Assembly: GCA_943846685.1 (NCBI GenBank)
Contig: OX044363.1
Coordinates: 662,001-726,000 of the forward strand
Length of the DNA stretch: 64,000 nucleotides
Reading direction: 5' to 3'
Source: an uncultured Pseudomonadales bacterium
Lineage (GTDB): Bacteria > Pseudomonadota > Gammaproteobacteria > Pseudomonadales > Porticoccaceae
The position numbers and the translations under genes were made by a program. Of this stretch, positions 19,090-27,284 are shown one piece after another. Numbering within the stretch: the stretch's first letter is position 1; the number at the start of each line of letters is the position of its first letter. The notes below the pieces were generated by a model that had not been told where the DNA came from, did no database searches, and worked only from the letters and a program-made list of their open reading frames with translations.

Positions 19090-19755
19090 CTAACCCAATA
19101 GATTTTTTAAATCATCCAACTGCGCCAGTGCCTGTTTTTTAGTTGCTGGTTTTAGAGAAGTCTCTGGAAGCGCCTCGGGTTTTTCCACAGTAAATTCTTC
19201 GCCAGCCACAACACGCTCGCAGTACTGCTGATAGATATCGGCAAAAGGGGGAAATGCTTTTGATTCAACCGTGTTCGCAAGGAAGTACCAGCCACATTCA
19301 CGGCCAGCGATATACACCGCCGGGTGAGACCACTGCTGTTCTGCTTTGGGGCTCGGTTTATTGCAGACTTCCTCATAGGCTTTGCGCGGCGATGGCAGGC
19401 CCGCAGGCATACCTACATCGCGGCAGGCGTTTAGCATTTTATGCAGGGTCGGAAGATAGTCGCTCTCGGCAATCACCTTTTCAGCACCAGCGATAATCGT
19501 CTCGGCGGAAAAATCACTCAGCTTACTCAGCCAGAGTTTTTTAGCCAAATTTTCAGATTTAGTATTGTCGCCAAAAGCACTGTAATACTGGTTGTGATAA
19601 TTAATCCGAAAAAACGCGAAGATCTGATTAATAGCATCAATCAGCTGCGGGTTTGCTGGCTCCGCTTTAGGATGCCCAGCTGCGGTCGGAGACTGCGTCG
19701 ATGATGCTACGATCTCTGATGCGACCTTTTGGATTAGATCCTTGCTGTTTGCCAT
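19090..19755 (-). CDS. Phage lambda P-like replication protein (candidate helicase loader)
   Basis: The product has 221 residues. The region from about residue 38 to 115 (AFFRINYHNQYYSAF; AKKLWLSKLSDFSAETI; YLPTLHKMLNACRD) resembles the lambda replication protein P family, which delivers DnaB helicase to DNA. The C-terminal half has a conserved-looking PSPRKAYEEVCN segment. It lacks an obvious Walker A motif, unlike DnaC. Its start overlaps the end of the triple-DnaT gene by 89 bases in another frame, which implies coupled expression, and that gene encodes a primosome-type partner. There are no other phage genes nearby, so it looks domesticated. Family assignment is by eye and moderately sure. 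Confidence 0.65.
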   Translation of the reverse strand: MANSKDLIQKVASEIVASSTQSPTAAGHPKAEPANPQLIDAINQIFAFFRINYHNQYYSAFGDNTKSENLAKKLWLSKLSDFSAETIIAGAEKVIAESDYLPTLHKMLNACRDVGMPAGLPSPRKAYEEVCNKPSPKAEQQWSHPAVYIAGRECGWYFLANTVESKAFPPFADIYQQYCERVVAGEEFTVEKPEALPETSLKPATKKQALAQLDDLKNLLG

Positions 19756-20827
19756 CTGCTGTATCCGTTGACTGAGTTTGATTATGTCTTGCCCACTGAC
19801 GTTTTACATACTGTAAAAACTTGGTGGTCCAGGAACATTGGGGAGAACCGTTCTCTTGCCAATAGAGGACAAATTCGGGAATTATTTGCTGCGCAAACTG
19901 ACGATTAATATTCGCCATTTGCAGTACATCATACACAGATTCTTTCGGCTGCCAATTCGCCGTAATAGCCCGAGGCATAGAATCCTGTTCCATCATGCCG
20001 CTATAAAATTGCCACTGGCGGCGAATATGCTGAATAAACTTGGAATCCCAGGTGCTGGAGAGGTCGCCACGATCACGCCAGTAGAGAATAAACTCAGGGA
20101 TCGCATCTTCGACAAAGTTGGCATTGATACCACCCTGACGAACCAGAATCTGCATTGCATCATTAGAGGGACGCCATTCGCTTGAGACAGCCACCTCCTG
20201 ACGGCGGCGATGAGACGTCGCCTCAGCCTGCTGCCACTGGCGCCAGACTTCCTTAATAAATTTTGACTCCCAGCTGTGTCGCGGCACATTGCGATCGCGC
20301 CAGTAGGCGACAAATTGGGGTATCTGCTGCTCGGCAAACGTCTGGGTAACGCCTAGTTGACTGAGTTGACGCACCGCGTCCTGGCTGGGTTGCCAGCTAG
20401 TGCCGATAGTTTTGGCCGAATTTGGTGCTGTGTTTGGCGTCTGAACAGGGGCTTGGCTCGAGGATTGACTAGAGGATTGACTAGAGGGTTTAGCCGCTCT
20501 AGTACTCGGAGCTGCAGTCGCAGCAACCGCCTCATTAAAGGCAAAGCGAAAATCCTGCTGAGCAGAGAAAGGTGCGCCGCCAATTAGCAGTAAGCCTTTC
20601 TCATGCAGGCCCATCGACAGTCGACGAATATCATCTTCCCGCCAAAAGGGGGCCAGGCTGAGAAGTTTTTCACCGCTGAGATTTATCCAGTCGTAACCCT
20701 GACTCTGCTGGGCGCTACCATGGCTGCGGCACTCCTGCAATAACTGCAGCAATACGGTCTCTTCCAAGCCAATGGTAGCCGCCAGCGTGGGAGAGATAAC
20801 TATAGGTTTTTCGGGTATTAAAGACAT
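19667..20827 (-). CDS. Primosome-type protein with three tandem DnaT domains
   Basis: The product has 386 residues. An N-terminal winged-helix-like region (about 10-98) resembles the N-terminal part of DnaD/DnaT-type replication proteins. A Ser/Gln/Pro linker (about 105-140) is followed by three DnaT-like domains at about 143-199, 216-273 and 289-346. Each repeats the pattern W(Q/R)P...IPxF(V/I)xYW...W(E/D/T)xKFIxxxxRQW. E. coli DnaT has one such domain, which binds single-stranded DNA during PriA-dependent replication restart. The tail (about 350-386) is encoded by DNA shared with the lambda-P-like gene. Domain naming is confident; the exact role in helicase loading is inferred. Confidence 0.8.
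   Translation of the reverse strand: MSLIPEKPIVISPTLAATIGLEETVLLQLLQECRSHGSAQQSQGYDWINLSGEKLLSLAPFWREDDIRRLSMGLHEKGLLLIGGAPFSAQQDFRFAFNEAVAATAAPSTRAAKPSSQSSSQSSSQAPVQTPNTAPNSAKTIGTSWQPSQDAVRQLSQLGVTQTFAEQQIPQFVAYWRDRNVPRHSWESKFIKEVWRQWQQAEATSHRRRQEVAVSSEWRPSNDAMQILVRQGGINANFVEDAIPEFILYWRDRGDLSSTWDSKFIQHIRRQWQFYSGMMEQDSMPRAITANWQPKESVYDVLQMANINRQFAQQIIPEFVLYWQENGSPQCSWTTKFLQYVKRQWARHNQTQSTDTADGKQQGSNPKGRIRDRSIIDAVSDRSWAS
20460..20488. repeat. 12-base tandem repeat in the DnaT-like gene linker
   Basis: The unit gaggattgacta occurs twice exactly, with a partial third copy. It encodes Ser/Gln-rich linker sequence (SSQSSSQSSSQ) between the N-terminal domain and the first DnaT domain, and copy-number change would stay in frame. 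Confidence 0.85.
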
Positions 20828-20880
20828 GGCAATACTTTATCAGAAAGCTAACTAATCGACGAGGCAAACTGAAGATTGAA

Positions 20881-21384
20881 TTAGCACTGATCCGCCAGGG
20901 CGGTCAGGGAATCACCGCTCAGTCGGTTAACCGTCCAGTCATCCATAGGCTCCGCATCAAGGGACCGATAAAAGTCCTTGGCCGGTTGATTCCAGTCGAG
21001 TACCGACCACTCCAGTCGACCACAGTCGCGCTCCACAGCCAGTCTGGCAAGATAAGCTAATAACTTCTTTCCGAAACCTCTGCCGCGCATGTCTACATGC
21101 ACGTAGAGATCTTCAAGATAGATACCGGGTTTGGCCAAAAAGGTTGAGTAGTTGGTAAAGAACAGAGCAAAGCCAACCGGACTGTTCTGGTATTCGGCGA
21201 TAATAACTTCGGCGCTGGGATGCTCACCAAACAGCGATGCCTGCAGTTTCTCCTCAGTGGCCACCACTTCGTGGGCGAGCTTTTCATACTCCGCCAGCTG
21301 TTTGATAAATGCCAAAATAGTCGGGCAATCTTCACGGGTTGCTGGGCAAATAATAAAATCCGTACTCTTGTTTATCGGCTGCAT
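20881..21384 (-). CDS. GNAT family N-acetyltransferase
   Basis: The product has 167 residues with a GNAT fold. The acetyl-CoA pyrophosphate-binding motif is DMRGRGFGKKLL (about residues 100-111), preceded by the IYLEDLYV strand. It resembles the diamine/spermidine-type acetyltransferases (LEDLYVHVDMRGRG...; LEWSVLDWNQPAKDFY), but the substrate cannot be fixed by eye. It lies 53 bases upstream of the DnaT-like gene on the same strand and diverges from radA. Confidence 0.85.
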   Translation of the reverse strand: MQPINKSTDFIICPATREDCPTILAFIKQLAEYEKLAHEVVATEEKLQASLFGEHPSAEVIIAEYQNSPVGFALFFTNYSTFLAKPGIYLEDLYVHVDMRGRGFGKKLLAYLARLAVERDCGRLEWSVLDWNQPAKDFYRSLDAEPMDDWTVNRLSGDSLTALADQC

Positions 21385-21468
21385 GGGATTTTCTGTTTTT
21401 ATAATTTTGAACAGTCATAGTAGCTGTCATAAGTGGCCCTCGGAAGCGCTATTTTGAATAAGTTTATT

Positions 21469-21488
21469 TACTGTACATAACAACAGTA
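21469..21488. promoter_or_regulatory. Candidate LexA (SOS) operator upstream of radA
   Basis: The 20-base site TACTGTACATAACAACAGTA has the LexA core CTGT-N8-ACAG and matches the E. coli consensus at 16 of 20 positions, including both TACTGT/ACAGTA arms. It ends 38 bases before the radA start and overlaps a possible -10 (CATAAC, 21476-21481) paired with TTGAAT at 21454-21459. It could also affect the divergent GNAT/DnaT/lambda-P operon. LexA control is inferred. Confidence 0.65.
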
Positions 21489-21526
21489 ATAGGCTTAAAT
21501 AAGCATCAATTAACAGGAGAGTCAGC

Positions 21527-22894
21527 TTGGTCACCAAAACCAAATCAGCCTATGTCTGCAATGACTGCGGTGCCGATTACCGCAAGTGGCAGGGTCAGTG
21601 CGGCGAGTGCAGTGCATGGAACACATTATCAGAGGTTCGTCTTGGCAGTTCTTCGCGGGGCGGCAAAGTGCTGCGCTCAGGTTTTGCCGGAGTCGTTGAT
21701 GGTGCGGTAAAAACCCTCGCCGATATTGCCCTGGATGAAATTCCGCGTATCAGTACCGGCACTAGCGAGCTGGATTTGGTGCTTGGCGGCGGGTTGGTGC
21801 CTGGCTCCTGTGTGCTGCTGGGCGGTGAGCCCGGCGCCGGTAAAAGTACATTGTTATTACAGACCCTGTGCAATCTGGCTGAAAATCATTCATCGCTCTA
21901 TGTGACTGGTGAGGAGTCGCCTCAGCAGATCGCTATGCGCGCCAATCGCTTGGGATTGCCCGCCGATAAGCTGGAGATAATGGCCGAGACATCGGCCGAA
22001 ACAGTTGTCGCTATCGCCGAGCAAAAGCGTCCGAAAATTCTGGTTGTCGACTCTATTCAAGTGATGCATATGGAAGAGGTGGCCTCAGCGCCGGGCAGTG
22101 TTTCCCAGGTGCGCGAGAGTGCCGCCATGCTGGTGCGCTTTGCCAAGCAGACTGGAACCGTATTGATTGTGGTTGGTCATGTCACCAAAGATGGCTCCCT
22201 GGCTGGTCCCAAGGTATTGGAGCATATGATTGACTGCTCGCTGATGCTCGAGGGTTCCAGCGACAGCCATTTCCGCACGCTGCGCAGCAATAAAAATCGC
22301 TTTGGCGCGGTCAATGAGCTAGGTGTATTTGCCATGACCGACAAGGGACTTCGTGAAGTGCCCAACCCCTCGGCAATTTTCTTGCAGCGCGGTGAAGATG
22401 CCTCTTCAGGCAGCGTAGTGATGGTTGTCTGGGAGGGTACCCGACCATTATTAGTCGAGCTTCAGGCGCTGGTTGATGATAGCCATCTGGGCAATCCGCG
22501 ACGCGTGACTGTCGGCCTTGATCACAACCGTCTGTCTATGTTGCTCGCGGTGCTGCATCGTCATGGCGGGATTGCGGTTGGCGATCAGGATGTTTTTGTT
22601 AATGTCGTGGGCGGCGTTAAGGTTTTTGAAACCAGTGCTGATCTGGCGTTGATACTGGCGGTGATCTCAAGCTTTCGCGATCAGGTGTTGCCGCAGGATT
22701 TAATGGTGTTTGGCGAGGTTGGCCTGGCCGGTGAGATTCGTCCGGTGGCCAATGGTCAGGAGCGTCTGCGCGAGGCGGCCAAGCATGGTTTTACCCGCGC
22801 GATTGTGCCGGCGGGCAATGTGCCGAAACAGCCGATTAAGGGTATGACGGTGATTCCAGTGCGCCGGGTTACCGAGGCGCTGGATGCGCTTTAG
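21527..22894 (+). CDS. radA: DNA repair ATPase RadA
   Basis: The product has 455 residues, usual for RadA. A zinc finger with Cys11, Cys14, Cys25 and Cys28 is followed by a RecA-like domain with Walker A GGEPGAGKST at 99-108, the RadA-specific KNRFG motif at 256-260, and a C-terminal Lon-like domain. It is a branch-migration helicase used in recombination and repair. The start is TTG, supported by aggaga 7-12 bases upstream and by the zinc finger starting soon after it. The LexA-like site in front suggests SOS induction. It converges with the small ABM-domain gene, with a 12-base gap. Confidence 0.96.
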   Translation: MVTKTKSAYVCNDCGADYRKWQGQCGECSAWNTLSEVRLGSSSRGGKVLRSGFAGVVDGAVKTLADIALDEIPRISTGTSELDLVLGGGLVPGSCVLLGGEPGAGKSTLLLQTLCNLAENHSSLYVTGEESPQQIAMRANRLGLPADKLEIMAETSAETVVAIAEQKRPKILVVDSIQVMHMEEVASAPGSVSQVRESAAMLVRFAKQTGTVLIVVGHVTKDGSLAGPKVLEHMIDCSLMLEGSSDSHFRTLRSNKNRFGAVNELGVFAMTDKGLREVPNPSAIFLQRGEDASSGSVVMVVWEGTRPLLVELQALVDDSHLGNPRRVTVGLDHNRLSMLLAVLHRHGGIAVGDQDVFVNVVGGVKVFETSADLALILAVISSFRDQVLPQDLMVFGEVGLAGEIRPVANGQERLREAAKHGFTRAIVPAGNVPKQPIKGMTVIPVRRVTEALDAL

Positions 22895-22906
22895 CGCTCA
22901 ACCTGT

Positions 22907-23191
22907 CTAGGCTGTAGTCAGAATAGAAATGCTTTCTGGCTCAAGCATCAGTGGCTGAATGGGGCCGAGGGCTGCCGCGCGTTCATGGGATTCTTGCCAA
23001 GCTTTCCAGTCGGCAAGAGTCTCCATTTGAATCAGGGCAAAGCGCACACAGGGATCGTTAATATCCTTAAAGGCTTTGCTGGAAATAAAGCCCTGGGCTG
23101 GAATAGCTGCCTGGATAATCTTTCTCGAAAACTCTTCGTAAGTGGACTCCATTCCTGGGGCCAAAACTCTTTTAATCAGTACAGCAAGCAT
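22907..23191 (-). CDS. Small ABM-type (dimeric alpha-beta barrel) protein
   Basis: The likely product has 94 residues from the ATG at 23191 (MLAVLIKRVLAPGME); an upstream start at 23230 would add 13 residues. The pattern of a beta strand, a helix (ESTYEEFSRKIIQAAI), then AQGFISSKAF and FALIQMETLADWKAWQESHE is typical of antibiotic-biosynthesis-monooxygenase-like small barrel proteins. Members range from haem-degrading to quinol monooxygenases, and the substrate here is unknown. It is oriented away from the riboswitch operon. Confidence 0.75.
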   Translation of the reverse strand: MLAVLIKRVLAPGMESTYEEFSRKIIQAAIPAQGFISSKAFKDINDPCVRFALIQMETLADWKAWQESHERAAALGPIQPLMLEPESISILTTA

Positions 23192-23272
23192 ATTTCGATG
23201 ACTCTTATTATTAGGTGGGTAGATTAACACGCCACAGGCACTGATAAAAATAGTGTTTTCAATGGATTCGGT

Positions 23273-23301
23273 TTGACTTCAAATCCTATAGGGATTAGAT
23301 T
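23273..23301 (+). promoter_or_regulatory. Sigma-70 promoter of the B12 operon
   Basis: The -35 TTGACT (23273-23278) and -10 TAGATT (23296-23301) are separated by 17 bases. The predicted start near 23308 falls just before the first riboswitch helix at 23321, which supports the assignment. Confidence 0.6.
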
Positions 23302-23320
23302 GCGCTCTCTTGCTTCAGCA

Positions 23321-23544
23321 ATAGGTTCTCGAATTTAATCGGTTGATTGATTAAAGGAAGAGTGAAACGGGAAATCGGTGCGCATTGCCAAAATTTGGCA
23401 AACTTTGTAACTCCGATACTGCCCCCGCAACGGTAGATAAGAATGTTTGGCTGTATGACCACTGTGTATTTTTTGCATGGGAAGGTAGCTAAACAGAGTA
23501 GTTGTTCATTAGCTGCTCACTTATAAGTCCGGAGACCGGCCTAT
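23321..23544 (+). ncRNA. Cobalamin riboswitch
   Basis: The leader contains the conserved cobalamin aptamer elements in order: a gggaaatcggtg strand (23370-23380), ctccgatactgcccccgcaacggtag (helix and core, about 23411-23436), the accactgt segment near 23459, and the B12 box agtccggagaccggcc at 23526-23541. The first strand atagg (23321-23325) can pair with cctat (23540-23544) as closing helix P1. No oligo-T terminator lies between the aptamer and btuB, while hairpins occur at about 23558-23605, so control is more likely at translation initiation. It should repress B12 uptake when adenosylcobalamin or a related form is abundant. Confidence 0.92.
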
Positions 23545-23665
23545 AGCTACGCAGACAAACCGCGGGGTGCGGTCTTGTGCTGATCGACAGTTTCTGTCTG
23601 TTCGCTTGCACGCCCCCGTTTAAATTACTTTTAGTCACTCGGGTGTGAGTGTAAGAGAATCCAAA

Positions 23666-25609
23666 ATGAAAAAAATTCAAACAATAGCGACAGTAATCAC
23701 TGGATCGCTGCTATTTACTTTACCGTTTGCCGTACAGGCACATGACCATGTTGAAGAGGTGCTGGTTAGCGCTTCTCTCGTTCCTATTGCTGCGACTCGT
23801 TCGGCCAATGCAATTACTGTTATTGATAGCGAACAGCTAAAGAACCGTGCCGCACTTAGCGTTAGCGACCTGCTGCGTGATGTTCCTGGTCTTGCGGTTA
23901 GCCGCAGTGGTGTGCAGGGCTCCCAGACCCAGATCCGTGTTCGCGGTGCCGAAGCCAACCATCTATTGGTGCTGATCGATGGCGTTGAAGCCAATGATCC
24001 CTCGCAGAGTGATGAACTTAACTGGGGCACTTTAACTGCCTCTGATATTGAGCGTATCGAAGTGATCCGTGGGCCTCAGAGCGCAATGCGCGGCAGCGAT
24101 GCTATGGCCGGCGTGGTCAATATTGTTACCCGCAGTGCCGACCAGCCATTTAGTGCGAAAGTATTTGCCGAGGCTGGAAGTTTTTCTGCTAAAAATCTTG
24201 GCTTTAGCATTGGTCATAAGGCTGAAAGATATGATGTCAGCTTAGGTGTTTCTGACTTTGAATCTGAAGGCGATAATATTATTGCCAACACAGGTACTAA
24301 TGATAATGACGGATATGAAAATACCAGCATAAATTTTAAAGCTGGTGTGGATGTCAGTGATGAGTTGAGGTTGGCAGTATCCATACGCCACAGTGATGGT
24401 GTAAGTGAATATGATGATGAGTATGCGGCCAAGATTGGTACAGAGTTTCACAATCAGTTTAATGATCTGTTGCACAGTGACTTTGACCGATTATCTTCTC
24501 GCGTAAATGCTCAGTTCACTTCTGCTGATGGCAAATGGAATCACAGGGCTAGCCTGTCAGAATCTCGCTTTAAAAATAATAACTTTAAATATACTTCTGG
24601 TGGTAGTGTTGCTCCCAACGGGGCTACTGAATCAAACAAGCAAGATTATCAATATGTTGGATCCCGCCTTTGGGAAGCTTTAGACCAGCAGATTTCCTTA
24701 TTGTTAGAGCAAGAAAATGAGGAGTTTAAACAGCTCGGCGGTTTCGCAAATGGTAGAGATGCAAATAAATTTTTGGCTCGCAACACAAATAGTATTGCCT
24801 TCGAATATAGAGTGGATCCCGTCGATAAGCTTACCTTAGCGATTGGCGCTCGACATGATGACAATAGTGCCTTTGACGATGCTGAGACATGGAAATTTGA
24901 GGGAATATATCGTCTAGATGAAAGTACTCGATTCCGTGGTGCTGCGGGAACTGCAATTAAAAATCCAACTTTCGGTGAGCTTTACGGTATTTACTCTGGA
25001 TTTCTAAGTAATTCAGATTTGACTCCCGAACAGTCGCAGAGCTGGGAGATTGGCGTTGATAAAGAGTTGTTAGATGATCGTTTGGAGCTGAAGGCAACAT
25101 ACTTTAATGCAAGATTAGAGAATGAAATAGCTACAAAATTCCAGTGTATCCAAAACTGTGATAATGCAGACTGGATGGATGATGTTTGGGTTTCTACGCC
25201 AGAAAATATTAATGGAATAAGTAAGCAGCAGGGTTTGGAGCTGTCTTCATCCTGGCTTGTAAGCGAATCTGTTGTGTTGGATGCATCTTACACCTACACC
25301 GATTCTACACAGGAAGGCGTTGACGAGATCCGTCGTGCTCAAAACCTTGGCAGTTTAAACCTGCTTTGGCGAGTGCAAGAGAACCTTACTATCAATGCCA
25401 ATACCCAGTATAACGGTAAACAAACTGATATCGGCGGTGTTACTTTAGATGCTTTTACGTTGGTTAACCTAAACGCCAACCTGAATGCTACGGATAACCT
25501 GGATATCTATCTTCGATTGGATAACCTCTTTGATGAAGACTACCAAGAAATTTTTGGCTACCAGACTCTCGGCTTTGGTGCCAGCTTGGGACTCCGCTAC
25601 AGCCTATAG
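23666..25609 (+). CDS. btuB: TonB-dependent vitamin B12 receptor BtuB
   Basis: The product has 647 residues from the ATG at 23666 (MKKIQTIATV). A signal peptide ends near AVQA at residue 25, a TonB box follows (EEVLVSAS, about 30-37), then the plug domain (LLRDVPGLAVSRSG...; VEVIRGPQSAMRGSDAMAGVVNIVTR) and a beta barrel ending in a C-terminal aromatic-containing strand (SLGLRYSL). It is the outer-membrane cobalamin transporter and is directly preceded by a cobalamin riboswitch and followed by other B12 genes, which supports the substrate. Confidence 0.93.
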   Translation: MKKIQTIATVITGSLLFTLPFAVQAHDHVEEVLVSASLVPIAATRSANAITVIDSEQLKNRAALSVSDLLRDVPGLAVSRSGVQGSQTQIRVRGAEANHLLVLIDGVEANDPSQSDELNWGTLTASDIERIEVIRGPQSAMRGSDAMAGVVNIVTRSADQPFSAKVFAEAGSFSAKNLGFSIGHKAERYDVSLGVSDFESEGDNIIANTGTNDNDGYENTSINFKAGVDVSDELRLAVSIRHSDGVSEYDDEYAAKIGTEFHNQFNDLLHSDFDRLSSRVNAQFTSADGKWNHRASLSESRFKNNNFKYTSGGSVAPNGATESNKQDYQYVGSRLWEALDQQISLLLEQENEEFKQLGGFANGRDANKFLARNTNSIAFEYRVDPVDKLTLAIGARHDDNSAFDDAETWKFEGIYRLDESTRFRGAAGTAIKNPTFGELYGIYSGFLSNSDLTPEQSQSWEIGVDKELLDDRLELKATYFNARLENEIATKFQCIQNCDNADWMDDVWVSTPENINGISKQQGLELSSSWLVSESVVLDASYTYTDSTQEGVDEIRRAQNLGSLNLLWRVQENLTINANTQYNGKQTDIGGVTLDAFTLVNLNANLNATDNLDIYLRLDNLFDEDYQEIFGYQTLGFGASLGLRYSL

Positions 25610-25617
25610 GTATTTAG

Positions 25618-26310
25618 ATGTCCCAACCAGCTGATACAGGAATCAAACGAGTACTGCTCTCATGGAGCAGTGGTAAAGACTCGGCCTGGACTCTCTATCA
25701 GCTGCAACGGGATCCCACTGTTGAGGTGGTTGGCTTGCTGACCACCTTTAACGATGAGTTTAAACGCTCGGCCATTCACGGTGTGCGCCAGCAGTTGTTG
25801 CGTATGCAGGCTGAGGCGGCCGGCTTACCACTGATTGAAATTCCCCTGCCATGGCCCTGCTCCAACGAGCAGTACGAAACCATTATGGGTGAGGCGCTGG
25901 AGTCCGCGCGCAATCAGTTGCAGATGGATGCTGTCGCCTTTGGCGATCTGTATCTGGAAGATATCCGCAACTATCGCGAAGCCAAGATGCAGGGCACTGG
26001 ACTGGAACTGCTGTTTCCACTGTGGCAAATTCCCACCGCGGAATTGGCCCAGCAGATGATTGCTGGCGGTCTTAAAGCGGCGATTACCTGTCTTGATCCT
26101 CGGGTGATGCCTGAGCATTTTGCCGGTGATCAGTTTTCCAATAAATTGCTTGAAGAGTTACCAGAGTCCGTCGACCCCTGTGGAGAAAATGGTGAGTTCC
26201 ATACCTTTGCATGGGACGGACCTATGTTTAAATACCCTATTCCAGTAGTTGCTGGAGAAGTAGTTACACGCAATGGATTTGTTTACTCCGACCTTTTACC
26301 CGAGGCGTAA
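25618..26310 (+). CDS. DUF71/COG2102 PP-loop ATPase, B12-linked subfamily
   Basis: The product has 230 residues. The PP-loop motif SSGKDS is at 17-22, and the family motifs HGVRQQLLRMQAEAAGLPLIEIPLPWP, AFGDLYLEDIRNYRE and ITCLDPRVMPEHFAG follow. This family includes diphthamide synthetase in archaea and eukaryotes, but bacteria do not make diphthamide; comparative genomics has linked a bacterial subfamily to B12 salvage. Its place, 8 bases after btuB and 2 bases before the cobalamin-binding protein in a riboswitch operon, fits that. The reaction is unknown; an ATP-dependent amidation or ligation is a reasonable guess. Confidence 0.85.
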   Translation: MSQPADTGIKRVLLSWSSGKDSAWTLYQLQRDPTVEVVGLLTTFNDEFKRSAIHGVRQQLLRMQAEAAGLPLIEIPLPWPCSNEQYETIMGEALESARNQLQMDAVAFGDLYLEDIRNYREAKMQGTGLELLFPLWQIPTAELAQQMIAGGLKAAITCLDPRVMPEHFAGDQFSNKLLEELPESVDPCGENGEFHTFAWDGPMFKYPIPVVAGEVVTRNGFVYSDLLPEA

Positions 26311-26312
26311 TA

Positions 26313-27233
26313 ATGAAAATTGTATCTCTACTACCCAGTGCGACTGAATTGGTCTGCGGTCTTGGACTGCAGGATCAGTTGGTGGGTGTCTCCCATGAAT
26401 GTAATTACCCGCCCTCAGTATTGGGCTTGCCGATTTTAACCAGCTCACGTATTCCTTCGGGATTAGATAGCGGTGAGATCGATCGACTGGTCACTGATCA
26501 GCTGCAAAATGATGAGGCGCTCTATGATCTGGTGATGGGCCAGTTGATGGATCTAGAACCTGATCTGATTGTCACTCAGGCGCTCTGTGATGTCTGTGCG
26601 GTCTCTGGAAGTGATGTGGCCAGAGCGATTCACAGTTTGCCGGGTGACCCAAAGGTAGTAAATCTTGAACCGATCTGTCTCGACGATGTTTTGCAGACCG
26701 TGACATTATTGGCCGAGGCGGCGGACTGCGTAGAGCAGGGCGTAGCCTACAAAGCTGAACTGCAGGGCAGAATAGATGCAGTCGCGCAGCGCTCGGCGAC
26801 TATTGATAGTGCAGATAAGCCCCGCGTAGCACTACTTGATTGGCTCGACCCACTGTTTGACGGTGGACACTGGAGCCCGGAAATTATTGATCTGGCAGGT
26901 GGTATTCCCTGTTTTGGCGAAAGGCGCCAGCCCTCGCAGCGACGCAATTGGGATCACCTGATTGAATCTGCGCCAGATATTATTTTTATTGCGCTCTGTG
27001 GCTTTGATATCGAGCGCTCGAGACAGGATGTAGATACTTTCTTAAAAGCCGAGCGCTTTGCCGAGTTGCAGAGACGTGTGGGAACCCAGGTCTATCTGGT
27101 CGATGGCAACGCCTACTTTAGTCGCCCCGGCCCGCGCCTGGTAGACGCACTGGAAATTATGGCCAATGCATTACACCCCGATCTGCACCCATTGCCAGAG
27201 GGCATGGAAAGCGCCTTAAAGCAGACCGACTAA
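26313..27233 (+). CDS. Leaderless BtuF-like cobalamin-binding protein
   Basis: The product has 306 residues and belongs to the periplasmic-binding-protein fold seen in BtuF (LLPSATELVCGLGLQDQLVGVSHECNYP at the N-terminus; AYFSRPGPRLVDALEIMA at the end). It starts MKIVSLLPSATE directly at the first beta strand, so it has no signal peptide and is probably cytoplasmic. This differs from the true btuF later in the operon, which has a signal peptide. It contains the motif CDVCAVSG near residue 90. Proteins of this type commonly pair with DUF71 in B12 operons. It may bind B12 or its precursor inside the cell; this is inference. Confidence 0.8.
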   Translation: MKIVSLLPSATELVCGLGLQDQLVGVSHECNYPPSVLGLPILTSSRIPSGLDSGEIDRLVTDQLQNDEALYDLVMGQLMDLEPDLIVTQALCDVCAVSGSDVARAIHSLPGDPKVVNLEPICLDDVLQTVTLLAEAADCVEQGVAYKAELQGRIDAVAQRSATIDSADKPRVALLDWLDPLFDGGHWSPEIIDLAGGIPCFGERRQPSQRRNWDHLIESAPDIIFIALCGFDIERSRQDVDTFLKAERFAELQRRVGTQVYLVDGNAYFSRPGPRLVDALEIMANALHPDLHPLPEGMESALKQTD

Positions 27234-27284
27234 GATAAAATTATGTGGCAGGGTTAATCCTGTTCAAGGACAGAAGAGATTTTT

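Noticed and set aside
19090..20827. Prophage remnant
   Set aside because: The lambda-P-like gene hints at phage origin, but there are no structural, lysis or integration genes and the neighbours are ordinary chromosomal genes.
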